DNA from: Caulobacter sp.
GTDB taxonomy: Bacteria > Pseudomonadota > Alphaproteobacteria > Caulobacterales > Caulobacteraceae
Assembly (NCBI GenBank): GCA_016125585.1
Contig: WGLL01000005.1
Location: forward strand, 434,001-498,000
Reading direction: 5' to 3'
Length of the DNA: 64,000 bases
The position numbers and the translations under genes were made by a program. The notes under the pieces are model-generated. The model ran no database searches, was not told where the DNA came from, and saw nothing but the letters and a program-made list of their open reading frames with translations. Positions 39,338 through 47,516 of this stretch are shown here, piece after piece; positions within the stretch are counted from its first letter, which is position 1, and every line of letters starts with the position of its first letter.

Positions 39338-40074
39338 CGGGGGACGTCCTGCGCATCGCCATGTGGTCGGGACCGCGCAACATCTCCACGGCGATGATGC
39401 GGTCCTTCGAGAACCGCAGCGACACAGCGGTCGTCGACGAGCCCTTCTACGCCGCCTATCTCGCCGCGACGGGCCTGGATCACCCGATGCGCGAGGCGGT
39501 GCTGGCGTCGCAATCGACCGACTGGGATGTGGTGGCCGCCGCGATGCGCGGTCCAGCGCCGGACGGCGCGCCGGTCTTCTACCAGAAGCACATGACCCAC
39601 CACATGCTGCCCGGCGTCGACCTGACCTGGACGAAGGCCTGTGTGAACGCCTTCCTGATCCGGGATCCCGCGCTGGTGCTGGCCAGCTATGTGCGCAAGC
39701 GGGGCGAGGTCACCCTGGCGGAGATCGGTGTCGAGCGGCAGGGAGAGCTGTTCGACCGGGAATGCCAGCGGCTCGGCGCCGCGCCTCCGGTTGTCGAGGG
39801 CAGGGATGTGCTGGCCGACCCGCGCGGCATGCTCGTCCGGCTCTGCGCGGCTCTGGGCCTGGGCTTCAGCGAGCAGATGCTGACCTGGCCGGCCGGCCCG
39901 CGCGACAGCGACGGGGTCTGGGCGCCGGCCTGGTACGACGCGGTCGAGCGCTCGACGGGCTTTGGACCGCCCGGTGACGAGGCGCCGCCCCGGCTTCCCG
40001 ACGACCTGCGACGCATCGCCGATCAGGCCCGGCCGCACTACGAACGGCTGGCGGCGCACCGGCTGGCGGCCTGA
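39334..40074 (+). CDS. Sulfotransferase-family protein
   Basis: The 246-residue protein has the nucleotide loop WSGPRNISTAMMRSF near the N-terminus, followed by DEPFYAAYLA, YQKHMTHHML and FLIRDPALVLASYVRKR, which resembles the 3'-phosphate-binding segment of PAPS enzymes. The GTG start lies inside the stop of the aminotransferase gene, which makes co-translation nearly certain. The pairing suggests that both act on one metabolite, for example an amino-acid-derived hydroxy compound; this is inference. No signal peptide. Confidence 0.85.
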   Translation: MTGDVLRIAMWSGPRNISTAMMRSFENRSDTAVVDEPFYAAYLAATGLDHPMREAVLASQSTDWDVVAAAMRGPAPDGAPVFYQKHMTHHMLPGVDLTWTKACVNAFLIRDPALVLASYVRKRGEVTLAEIGVERQGELFDRECQRLGAAPPVVEGRDVLADPRGMLVRLCAALGLGFSEQMLTWPAGPRDSDGVWAPAWYDAVERSTGFGPPGDEAPPRLPDDLRRIADQARPHYERLAAHRLAA

Positions 40075-40120
40075 CGCCACGTCACCCCTAGCCAGCGGTC
40101 CGAAGGGGATTAGTCTGCCC

Positions 40121-40137
40121 GGTTAACACCGATAACC
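40121..40137. promoter_or_regulatory. Inverted repeat upstream of the P450 gene
   Basis: GGTTA-acaccga-TAACC, 16 bases before the P450 ATG. It could be a repressor operator or could reduce ribosome access. The TTAA half also resembles a CtrA half-site. Confidence 0.35.
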
Positions 40138-40153
40138 TGTCAGGAAACGCCCC

Positions 40154-41491
40154 ATGGAACTGCTCAGCCAGACCGTCGTCGAAGGCCGTGAGGGGCCCGG
40201 CGTTCCGCTCGCCTGGCCGCGACTGGACGGAGTCGACCTGACCAACATCCGCCGCTTCACCAGCGGCCAGCCGTTCGCCGATTTCGCCCGGATGCGGGCC
40301 GAGGCGCCGGTGATGTGGCACCCCGAGCCGATGGACGGCCCCGGCTTCTGGGCGGTGACCCGCCATGCCGATGTGATGACCGTCAATGGCGATCCGGAGA
40401 CCTTCTCCTCGCAGCGGGGCGGCATCCTGATGGCGGTCGGCAAGCCGGAAGCCCGCCATGCCCTGCTGTTCCGCGCCTCGATGGACGCCATGATCAACAT
40501 GGACGCGCCCCATCACCTGCAGCTTCGCCGCGAACACATGCCCTATTTCACCCCGGCCTATCTGCGCGATCTGACGCTCAAGGTGCGGGCCGAGATCACC
40601 CGCCTGCTGGACGAGATGGCGGCCAAGGCGGAAGGCGACGGCCAATGCGACCTGGTCGAGGCCTTCTCCTCGCGACTGCCGCTGTTCACCCTGTGCGAGA
40701 TCCTCGGCGTGCCGCCCGAGGACCGCCCGAAGTTCCTCAAGTGGATGCACTATCTGGAGATGGCCCAGAACATGGCCGCCGAACAGGCCGGCCTGCCGGC
40801 CGAGCCGACCCTGGAGCTGATGCAGTTCGTCGCCGACTTCAACAGCAACGTCGAGGAGATGTTCGAATATGGCAGGGCCATGCTGCACAAGCGTCGCCAG
40901 GATCCACAGAACGATCTGATGAGCGCCATCGCGCGCGCCCAGCTGGAAGGCGACTTCCTGTCGGACGAATATCTGGACGGCTCCTGGCTGCTGATCGTCT
41001 TCGCCGGCAACGACACGACGCGAAATACCCTGTCCGGTTCGGTGAAGCTGATCACCGAACACGCTGATCAGAGGGCGAAGCTGCTGGCCGACGACAGCCT
41101 GCTGCCGAACGCGGTCAATGAGTTCATTCGCATGGTCAGCCCGGTGATCTACATGCGCCGCACGGCGACGAAGGATGCCGAGATCGCCGGCCAGCGGATT
41201 CTCGAGGGTCAGAAGGTGATCATGTACTACGGCTCAGCCAACCGCGACGCCGCCGTATTCGACAACCCCGACCAGCTGGATGTCGCGCGCGGCAACGCCG
41301 ACAAGCACATCGCCTTCGGCTACGGCCCCCACGTCTGCATCGGCAAGCGGGTGGCCCAGCTGCAGCTGGAGGAAACCTGGCGCCAGATGCTGGCCCGCTT
41401 CCCCAACATCCGCTGGACCGGCGACATCGACATCGCCCCGAACAACTTCGTCCATGCCATCCGGCGGCTGGGGGTGACTCTCGGCGGCTAG
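40154..41491 (+). CDS. Cytochrome P450
   Basis: The 445-residue soluble bacterial P450 has all key motifs: I-helix FAGNDTTRNT (oxygen activation), ExxR in EFIRMVSP, and the heme loop FGYGPHVCIGKR with Cys395. Length and N-terminus fit a class I bacterial P450 that needs a separate ferredoxin and reductase, neither present in the window. The sequence style is close to CYP125/CYP142/CYP123-like steroid or fatty-acid hydroxylases, but the exact family cannot be assigned by eye. It follows the sulfotransferase by 79 bp with its own leader. Confidence 0.93.
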   Translation: MELLSQTVVEGREGPGVPLAWPRLDGVDLTNIRRFTSGQPFADFARMRAEAPVMWHPEPMDGPGFWAVTRHADVMTVNGDPETFSSQRGGILMAVGKPEARHALLFRASMDAMINMDAPHHLQLRREHMPYFTPAYLRDLTLKVRAEITRLLDEMAAKAEGDGQCDLVEAFSSRLPLFTLCEILGVPPEDRPKFLKWMHYLEMAQNMAAEQAGLPAEPTLELMQFVADFNSNVEEMFEYGRAMLHKRRQDPQNDLMSAIARAQLEGDFLSDEYLDGSWLLIVFAGNDTTRNTLSGSVKLITEHADQRAKLLADDSLLPNAVNEFIRMVSPVIYMRRTATKDAEIAGQRILEGQKVIMYYGSANRDAAVFDNPDQLDVARGNADKHIAFGYGPHVCIGKRVAQLQLEETWRQMLARFPNIRWTGDIDIAPNNFVHAIRRLGVTLGG

Positions 41492-41841
41492 AATCTTCCT
41501 GATTTCAAGGGCTTGGCGAATATGTCCAGACATATTCACCGCCCCGGTTCAGTCCTGACCGCCTGTTTGGCGCCACCAAACCCAGGCCGTAGGCGCCGCA
41601 TCGCTTCCGGCGCCTACAAAGCCTGCGCGGCGACCTACGCCGTCCCTACGCCGCAGCCTACGCGCCCCGCGCTCTGACCACGCCAAAACCCACGCCGGCG
41701 GGCGTTTCCGCCGCGCCCTCGTCGATGTCGCCCTTTTTCGTAGGCGGCGGCGGTATAATGGCGGGCCGCTTCGATAGCCGCGCTTGCCTTCCGTGGGGTC
41801 GGGGGCCTTCTATGCCGCCAGATCAATAGAGGGAGCCGTCC
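41492..41841. other. Intergenic region with hairpin and CCTACG clusters
   Basis: This 350-bp region has no supported gene. It holds a 10-bp perfect inverted repeat GTAGGCGCCG/CGGCGCCTAC (41589-41598 / 41608-41617) and then three CCTACGC/CCCTACGCC-like words within about 40 bp (41631-41665). No T-run follows, so it is not a standard terminator. Confidence 0.5.
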
Positions 41842-42717
41842 GTGGCCTACGAAACCATCCAGTACGTCGTCGAGGACGGCGTCGCCATCCTGACCCTGCA
41901 TCGTCCCGACCGGATGAACGCCTTCACCGCGCAGATGATGGTCGAGATGATTGATTGTTTCGACAAGATCGACGCCGATGACGCCGTGAAGGCGGTGATC
42001 GTCACCGGGTCCGGCCGCGCCTTCTGCGCCGGCGCCGATCTGGGCAGCGGCGGGGCGACCTTCGACTACGCCAAACAGGGCAACGAGACCCGCGAGAACG
42101 CCAAGGTCAACGGCGTCTACCGCGACGGCGGCGGCCGCCTGACCCTGCGGATCTATGACTGCAAGAAGCCGGTGATCGCGGCGGTCAACGGCGCGGCCGT
42201 CGGCATCGGCGTCACCATGCAGCTGGCCATGGACATCCGTCTGGCCTCGACGGCGGCCAAGTTCGGCTTCGTCTTCGCCCGCCGCGGCATCACCCCCGAG
42301 GCCGCTTCCAGCTGGTTCCTGCCGCGCCTGGTCGGCATGCAGCAGGCGCTGGAGTGGTGCTACACCGGCCGGGTGTTCGGCGCCGAGGAGGCGCTGAAAG
42401 GCGGTCTGGTGCGGTCGCTGCACGCGCCGGAAGACCTGATGCCGGCGGCCATGGAGCTGGCCCGCGAGATCGTCGACAACACCGCGCCGGTCTCCATCGC
42501 CCTGACCCGCCAGATGATGTGGCGCAACGTCGGCGCCGACCATCCGATGGTCGCCCACCGCTCCGACAGCCGCGCCATCATGGCCCGCGGCGCCCAGGGC
42601 GACGCCAAGGAGGGGGTGACCTCCTTCCTCGAGAAACGCGCGCCCAGCTATCCCAACACCGTGTCGGCCGATCTGCCCGATATCTGGCCGGAATGGGACG
42701 AGCCCCAGTTCCGATAA
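41842..42717 (+). CDS. Enoyl-CoA hydratase/isomerase family protein
   Basis: The 291-residue crotonase-fold protein has HRPDRMNAFTAQM, the first oxyanion-hole segment GRAFCAGADLGSG and the second, NGAAVGIGVTMQLAMDIRLAS, plus RRGITPEAASSWFLPRLVG. The start is GTG 41842 with AGGGAG 6 bases upstream. It probably acts in beta-oxidation of a fatty or steroid acid. The long insertion around residues 75-100 is larger than in minimal hydratases. Confidence 0.92.
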   Translation: MAYETIQYVVEDGVAILTLHRPDRMNAFTAQMMVEMIDCFDKIDADDAVKAVIVTGSGRAFCAGADLGSGGATFDYAKQGNETRENAKVNGVYRDGGGRLTLRIYDCKKPVIAAVNGAAVGIGVTMQLAMDIRLASTAAKFGFVFARRGITPEAASSWFLPRLVGMQQALEWCYTGRVFGAEEALKGGLVRSLHAPEDLMPAAMELAREIVDNTAPVSIALTRQMMWRNVGADHPMVAHRSDSRAIMARGAQGDAKEGVTSFLEKRAPSYPNTVSADLPDIWPEWDEPQFR

Positions 42718-42781
42718 GCAGTCGCGGCGGCTTCCGTCGCGGAACCGTGACTCGTCAAAGTTAATCGACAGGCGCATTCTG

Positions 42782-42816
42782 GCTCCCGCAGAGACCTCCT
42801 AGAGTCTCGCGGGAGC
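42782..42816 (+). promoter_or_regulatory. Long hairpin burying the ribosome-binding site of the DoxX-like gene
   Basis: GCTCCCGC-(A)-GAGAC pairs with GTCTC-GCGGGAGC: 13 bp with a single bulged A and an 8-base loop. The only Shine-Dalgarno-like element, GGGAG (42811-42815), lies in the 3' arm, 8 bases before the ATG at 42824. In RNA the site would be sequestered; at DNA level the repeat could also be an operator. Confidence 0.6.
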
Positions 42817-42823
42817 AAACACC

Positions 42824-43336
42824 ATGATGGATCGTGTCTTGAGCTGGTCATTCGGCCTGGCGCTCGCCGGGCTGTTGTTGGCCATGAGTTTTCAGAAATT
42901 CTTCGGGCTGGATCCAAATCCAGTCTTCGGCCTGATCGAGGCCCGTTCGGGCATCGGGCTCTTCGAGCCGGTGCTGCGCTACGTGACCGGCGCCCTCGAA
43001 CTGATCGCCGCCGGGCTGGTGCTGTGGCCGGCGATGCGCAAGCGCGGCGCGCAGCTGGGGCTGATCGTGGCGCTCGGCGCCATCGGCTTCCACCTGTCGC
43101 CCTGGCTGGGCTGGCAGATTCCGAAACTGGACGCCCTGTCCCGGGCCCTGGCCCAGGGCATGACCGCGCAGCAGATCGACGCGCTCAACCTGCCGACCGA
43201 CAAGGGCGCCATGTTCCTGCTGGCGGTGGCGATCGCGGCGCTGGCCGGCGTCAGCATCTTCGTCGAACAGGGTCTGGCCCGGGCGCGGGAAGCCGCGGCG
43301 GCCAAGCCGCACCACCCTGTGACTTCCTTCGCCTGA
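42824..43336 (+). CDS. DoxX-like membrane protein
   Basis: The 170-residue protein has four predicted membrane segments: about residues 8-25, 50-70, 78-95 and 130-150. FQKFFGLDPNPVFG and the following GLFEPVLRYVTGALELIAAGLVLWPA resemble DoxX/DoxD-like proteins. Family members are linked to redox or surface stress, but function is not set. Translation may be controlled by the hairpin directly upstream. Confidence 0.75.
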   Translation: MMDRVLSWSFGLALAGLLLAMSFQKFFGLDPNPVFGLIEARSGIGLFEPVLRYVTGALELIAAGLVLWPAMRKRGAQLGLIVALGAIGFHLSPWLGWQIPKLDALSRALAQGMTAQQIDALNLPTDKGAMFLLAVAIAALAGVSIFVEQGLARAREAAAAKPHHPVTSFA

Positions 43337-43425
43337 GGCGACTGGCGTTTCCTGATCGGGTGGGCGCTTTCGTCATCGGTGGTTAACGGCGGCCGCCTAT
43401 TGTGGCCGCCGCAGCCGGAGACATC

Positions 43426-44685
43426 ATGAGCGAGCCTGCCCTGTCGCGTCCTGATCTGGACACCGCCGACCTGTCGGGGGCCGACCCTCTCGGGGGAGAG
43501 CCTTCGGCCCGGCCGACGGTGCGGTCGCGCGCGACCCTGCTCAAGCGGCTCGCCGATGTGGTCTGCTTGCCCGGCAGCCGGGTGAACGCCTTCGAGCGGG
43601 CGATGACCGCCGATCTGATCATCGAACTGCTGCGCGAGGCGGCGCTGGAAGAACGGGTGAAGGTCGCGCGGCGGCTGGCCAATCTGGCTGATATTCCGCC
43701 GGCCCTGGCCCGCATGCTGCTGCGGGACGACCTGCCCGTTTCCCGCGCCCTGCTGGAAAACAGCCAGAACCTCGGCGACGCCGATCTCATTGACTGCGCG
43801 CTGAGCGCCGACGCCGAGCATCGCCGTCTCATCGCCCTGCGGCGCGGCGTCGGGGAGGCGGTCGCCGACGCCCTGGTGCGGTTTTGCGAGTCGCCGGTCA
43901 CCGAGGCCCTGCTGCGCAACGACCTGTCCCGGCTCAGTCACGGGGCCCTCGAACTGATCGTCGCCTCGACGCGGGACAATCCGCGCCTGATTCCCCTGCT
44001 GCTCAGGCGCCCCGAGCTGCGGCCCAGCCATGCCTACATCATGTTCTGGTGGGCCGACTCCGAGAGCCGGCGGATGATCCTCCAGCGCTTCGCCGTCTCG
44101 CGCGAGGTGTTGCAGGACGCCGTCAGCGACATCTTCTCCATCGCCGCCCAGGAGGGTTGGCAGGATCCCCTGACCCGCAAGGCGCTGCAGTTCATCGAGC
44201 GTCGCCAGCGCAATCGGGCCGCCATCGAGAAGAGTCCCTACAACAGCCTCGACGAGGCCGTGGCCGCCGCCCAGAACGGCATGACCCGCGAACTGGCCGA
44301 GGAGATCAGCTACCTCTCGGGCCTCAAGCCGATGACCGGCGCCAAGATCATGACCGATCCCGGCGGCGAACCGCTGGCCATTCTCTGCAAGGCGACCGGC
44401 CTGCCGCGCGCCGCCATCCGGGCGCTCTGGCGGGGGCTTCGCCGGCCGGAGACCGACGCCGCCGGCAACACCACCCCGGCGTTGGAGCGGGTTCTCACCT
44501 GTTTCGACTCCCTGGCGGTCGACCGGGCCCAGACGGTGCTGCGCTACTGGAACTGGGCCCTGTCCTCGGCCCTGACGCCCAGCCTGGTGAAGGCCATCCG
44601 GGACGGGGACGAGGATGCGGTGGACGAATTCTCGGCGCCGCAAAGGGCCGCCATGCTGGCCCTGGGGCGTGATTTCGGTCGCTGA
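43426..44685 (+). CDS. DUF2336 domain protein (first of two)
   Basis: The 419-residue, helix-rich cytosolic protein fits DUF2336: TADLIIELLREAALEERVKVARRLANL near residue 60, RMLLRDDLPVSRALLENSQNLGDADLIDCA, and the conserved end RYWNWALSSAL. The family is largely confined to alphaproteobacteria and has unknown function. The start follows GGAG by 6 bases. A paralogue lies at 60944. It stands alone downstream of the DoxX-like gene. Confidence 0.88.
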   Translation: MSEPALSRPDLDTADLSGADPLGGEPSARPTVRSRATLLKRLADVVCLPGSRVNAFERAMTADLIIELLREAALEERVKVARRLANLADIPPALARMLLRDDLPVSRALLENSQNLGDADLIDCALSADAEHRRLIALRRGVGEAVADALVRFCESPVTEALLRNDLSRLSHGALELIVASTRDNPRLIPLLLRRPELRPSHAYIMFWWADSESRRMILQRFAVSREVLQDAVSDIFSIAAQEGWQDPLTRKALQFIERRQRNRAAIEKSPYNSLDEAVAAAQNGMTRELAEEISYLSGLKPMTGAKIMTDPGGEPLAILCKATGLPRAAIRALWRGLRRPETDAAGNTTPALERVLTCFDSLAVDRAQTVLRYWNWALSSALTPSLVKAIRDGDEDAVDEFSAPQRAAMLALGRDFGR

Positions 44686-44893
44686 TCGCTCGCGGCGCCA
44701 GTCTAGCGCGAGCGGCGGCGACTATCCGGGCGGGCCACAATCATTGAAATGAAAAGGGTCGCGCGCTTCTACTGTTGCTTTGAATATCGAAAGCGCTCTT
44801 GTCTTCATAAGCGACACACTCTATGCACCGGCCATCGGAGCGGGGCGCCCGGCCAAGTTTCCACTCAACAATGCCGAAATGGATCGACACGCC

Positions 44894-45310
44894 ATGGAAG
44901 ACAAATCCGCTATCATTGAAATGACGACCGACATCGTTTCGGCATATGTGGGCAACAATTCGGTCGCCGCCAACGACATTCCTGCCCTTATCCAGTCGGT
45001 GCACAAGGCCCTGACCGGTGTGGCCAGCGGCGCCGAGACGGTTGAAGTCGCGCCGAAAGAGCCCGCGGTTCCGGTCAAGCGCTCGATCACCCCCGACTTC
45101 CTCGTCTGTCTTGAAGATGGCCGCAAGTTCAAGTCGTTGAAGCGCCATTTGCGCACCAAATACGACATGAGCCCCGAAGACTACCGTGCAAAGTGGGGTC
45201 TGGCCAAAGACTACCCTATGGTTGCGCCCAACTACGCCAAGGCCCGTTCGGAACTGGCCAAGCAAATGGGTCTCGGCCAGGGCGGTCGTCAGGCCAAGAA
45301 GCGCCGCTAA
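44894..45310 (+). CDS. MucR/Ros family transcriptional regulator with degenerate zinc finger
   Basis: The 138-residue protein has the MucR N-terminus (IIEMTTDIVSAYVGNNSV) and the C-terminal Ros-type finger VCLEDGRKFKSLKRHLRTKYDMSPEDYRAKWGL, ending in a basic tail AKKRR. In Ros the metal ligands are Cys, Cys, His, His; here C72 and H85 remain, but the second Cys is D75 and the last His is K89/Y90, as in zinc-free rhizobial homologues. MucR proteins silence AT-rich and virulence/cell-cycle genes. The start at 44894 is chosen by homology; its ribosome site is weak. Confidence 0.9.
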   Translation: MEDKSAIIEMTTDIVSAYVGNNSVAANDIPALIQSVHKALTGVASGAETVEVAPKEPAVPVKRSITPDFLVCLEDGRKFKSLKRHLRTKYDMSPEDYRAKWGLAKDYPMVAPNYAKARSELAKQMGLGQGGRQAKKRR

Positions 45311-45378
45311 GTCTTCACCGACCCGGAACGCGCGGGCTTACGGCCGCGCGATCCGCGATCAGGGTCTCGCAAACGCTT

Positions 45379-45416
45379 CAGCGCCCGTCGGCCTCCCGGT
45401 CGGCGGGCGCTGTGTT
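45379..45416 (+). terminator. Terminator candidate after mucR-like gene
   Basis: Stem CAGCGCCCG/CGGGCGCTG (9 bp) with a 16-base loop, followed by TGTTTG. Confidence 0.5.
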
Positions 45417-45508
45417 TGCCCGCTCCCGGAGCGCATTCCCTTTTCAATTGACTCAAAAAGAGAATCTTCTCCCCTGCGACGAAAAAACGCTTGCCCCCGA
45501 TTCGCTGG

Positions 45509-45523
45509 TTAAGCGATAGTGAA
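45509..45523 (+). promoter_or_regulatory. CtrA-like box upstream of the PAS_5 gene (weak)
   Basis: TTAA-GCGATAG-TGAA, one mismatch to the TTAA-N7-TTAA consensus, 39 bp before the ATG. It lies in an unusually A/T-rich stretch (45440-45561). By eye only; chance is possible. Confidence 0.25.
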
Positions 45524-45561
45524 TCCTAGGTGATTCCAAGGGGTTGTTAAGGATTCTGTAG

Positions 45562-46065
45562 ATGGTCGCGCAACTGGGCGCATCGGCGATAGCCGCCCGC
45601 GCTCATGAAGAGTTGTTCAGCTACTGGGCCGCCCTGCGTCAATCGGGTCGTCTGCCTGGTCGCGCCGACATCCAGCCGGAAGCCTTCAAGCGCCTCCTGC
45701 CGACGGTCAGTCTGATCGACGTCGTTCGCGACGACGGCAAGATCGACTACCGGCAGCGTCTGGCAGGGACCGGTCTCTATTCGGTCTATGGCCGGGAGAT
45801 CACCGGCATGAAGCTGACCGATCTCTACAACACCGCCGCCGCCGACTATTGGCGCAAGGAACTGGATGCGGTGGTCGCCGACCGCCGGCCGCGCGTTGGG
45901 TCGCACAACATGGCCTGGCGCGGCGCCGCCCATGTCTCCACCCTCTGGCTGCGCCTTCCGCTGGCCAGCGACGGGCGCGAGGTGGACATGATCCTGGGGT
46001 ACGATGCCGTCATTGGCATGAAATCGGATCGCAACCAGCCGTTCAGCGGCATCCGCGCCGCCTGA
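45562..46065 (+). CDS. PAS_5 (PF07310-type) domain protein
   Basis: The 167-residue single-domain protein has the PAS_5 pattern: LFSYWAALRQSGRLPGRADIQPEAFKRLLPTVSLIDVV, then YRQRLAGTGLYSVYGREITGMKL and LPLASDGREVDMILGYD. The family is alphaproteobacterial and lacks an output domain. A role in sensing or cell-pole scaffolding has been suggested for related Caulobacter proteins, but none is shown here. It is followed by the convergent sufE-like gene. Confidence 0.88.
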   Translation: MVAQLGASAIAARAHEELFSYWAALRQSGRLPGRADIQPEAFKRLLPTVSLIDVVRDDGKIDYRQRLAGTGLYSVYGREITGMKLTDLYNTAAADYWRKELDAVVADRRPRVGSHNMAWRGAAHVSTLWLRLPLASDGREVDMILGYDAVIGMKSDRNQPFSGIRAA

Positions 46066-46075
46066 CAACAGCCGA

Positions 46076-46501
46076 TCAGGCCGAGAGGCGCTCTGCGGCG
46101 TCCCGGCGTATCCGCTCGACCATAGCCGCAAGCCCGTTTGACCGTTGGGTCGACAGGGCCTCGTCGAGGCCAAGGGTCGCCAGCGCCGCCTTGGCGTCAA
46201 AGGCCAGGATGTCGCCGGGCCGGCGTCCTGAATACAGCCGCAACAAAAGGGCGATCAGGCCCCGCACGATGTGGGCGTCGGAATCGCCCCTGAACCGCAG
46301 GGTCCCGTCGGACGGTTCGGTCACCAGCCAGACCTGGCTGGCGCAGCCGCGAACCTTGTTGTCGTCCACCCGCTCCGCGTCGCTCAGCGGCTCCAGGTCG
46401 TGGCCCAGGTCGATGACATGGCGATAGCGCTCTTCCCAATCGCCAAGCAGTTCGAAGTCTTCGGCGAGCCGCGCCAGTTCCGTATCGATGGGAGAGGTCA
46501 T
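46076..46501 (-). CDS. sufE: SufE-like cysteine desulfuration protein
   Basis: The 141-residue protein has the SufE sulfur-acceptor site KVRGCASQVWL with Cys53, and the typical N-terminal LAEDFELLGDWEERYRHVIDLG. It takes persulfide sulfur from the desulfurase SufS and delivers it to Fe-S cluster assembly. The rest of the suf cluster is not in the window. It is the downstream neighbour of a soluble histidine kinase on the same strand, 20 bp apart, so the two may be co-transcribed. Confidence 0.93.
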   Translation of the reverse strand: MTSPIDTELARLAEDFELLGDWEERYRHVIDLGHDLEPLSDAERVDDNKVRGCASQVWLVTEPSDGTLRFRGDSDAHIVRGLIALLLRLYSGRRPGDILAFDAKAALATLGLDEALSTQRSNGLAAMVERIRRDAAERLSA

Positions 46502-46521
46502 GGCCGGGGCTTAACCCCGGC

Positions 46522-47310
46522 TCAGGCGGTGGGCAAGCTCAGGGTCGCGGTGAAGCCGGATCCGGGCGCGGACTCCAGGGTCAGGTCGCCATTCATGGCC
46601 TGGCTCAGGGCATGGACGATCGGCAGCCCCAGGCCCGCGCCGTTGGCGGTGCGGGTCAGGGCGCATTGGCCCTGCTCGAAGGGGCGCAGCAGCCGGGCCA
46701 GGTCTCCGGGATCCACGCCCGGCCCCTGGTCGGAAATTGCGATCCGGGTCATCTCGCCGTCCTGGCTTGCGGTGACGCCAATGCGGCCTCCCGCCGGCGA
46801 CCACTTCACCGCATTCTGCAACAGGTTGAACAGCATGGTCCGCAGGCCGCGGCTTTCGGCGAACACCCGCTGCAACGCCGTGTCGTCGCCGATGTCGATG
46901 CTGACGCCGGTCGCCTTCAGGTCGGGCGCCAGCTGTTGGAGGACGTCCTCCAGAGCGTGATCCAGCGGCTCGGCGCAGACCTCCATCTCGATCCCGTGAC
47001 CTTCCAGCCTGGCTAGCTCAAGGATCTGGTTGACCAGGGTCAGCAGCTTGTGGCCGCTGTCACGGATGTGCTCCGCATATTCCTTGTACTGCGGCGCGCC
47101 TAGGGGGCCGTAGAGTTCGCAGGCGAGCATCTCCGAAAACCCGATCACGGCGTTCAGCGGCGTGCGCAGTTCATGGCTGACCATGCGCAGGAACGACCGC
47201 TTCTGATCGTCCATCAGCGCCCGACGCCTCGACGGCGGGACCGCACGAGGAAAGACCGCCGGCGCAGCGGACTTGTGGCGTTCGACAATCTTCAGTGCCG
47301 TGCGGGTCAT
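46522..47310 (-). CDS. Cytosolic HisKA sensor histidine kinase
   Basis: The 262-residue protein has no membrane segment or sensor domain, only a short basic lead. The H-box is FLRMVSHELRTPLNAVIGFSEML (H46), the N-box LLQNAVKWSP, the G-boxes DQGPGVD and GAGLGLPIV. ATG 47310 is chosen because GAGAGG lies 6 bases upstream; ATG 47361 has none. Input must come from protein partners or an undetected N-terminal element. It is divergent from a membrane histidine kinase, and no response regulator is nearby. Confidence 0.87.
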   Translation of the reverse strand: MTRTALKIVERHKSAAPAVFPRAVPPSRRRALMDDQKRSFLRMVSHELRTPLNAVIGFSEMLACELYGPLGAPQYKEYAEHIRDSGHKLLTLVNQILELARLEGHGIEMEVCAEPLDHALEDVLQQLAPDLKATGVSIDIGDDTALQRVFAESRGLRTMLFNLLQNAVKWSPAGGRIGVTASQDGEMTRIAISDQGPGVDPGDLARLLRPFEQGQCALTRTANGAGLGLPIVHALSQAMNGDLTLESAPGSGFTATLSLPTA

Positions 47311-47516
47311 TCTGGCCTCTCGGAACGCCACCTTTGGTGACCGGACCCCCTTATCGCCCATGGCCGCTTACGATTCCGTTGCGCCTGCGGACAGGGTTGT
47401 CCACACCCCCTCCACGGCCTTCCGTCGCCCAGCGATTGTGCGCCCTTCTAGGGATCGTCCGGGGAGGCTAATCTGTTAACGTCCGCGTTCCGGGCTGGGG
47501 ACTTGCAAGACTTCCG

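Noticed and set aside
41589..41617. Intrinsic terminator after the P450 gene
   Set aside because: The hairpin is perfect but has no U-run on either strand and lies about 100 bp from the stop.
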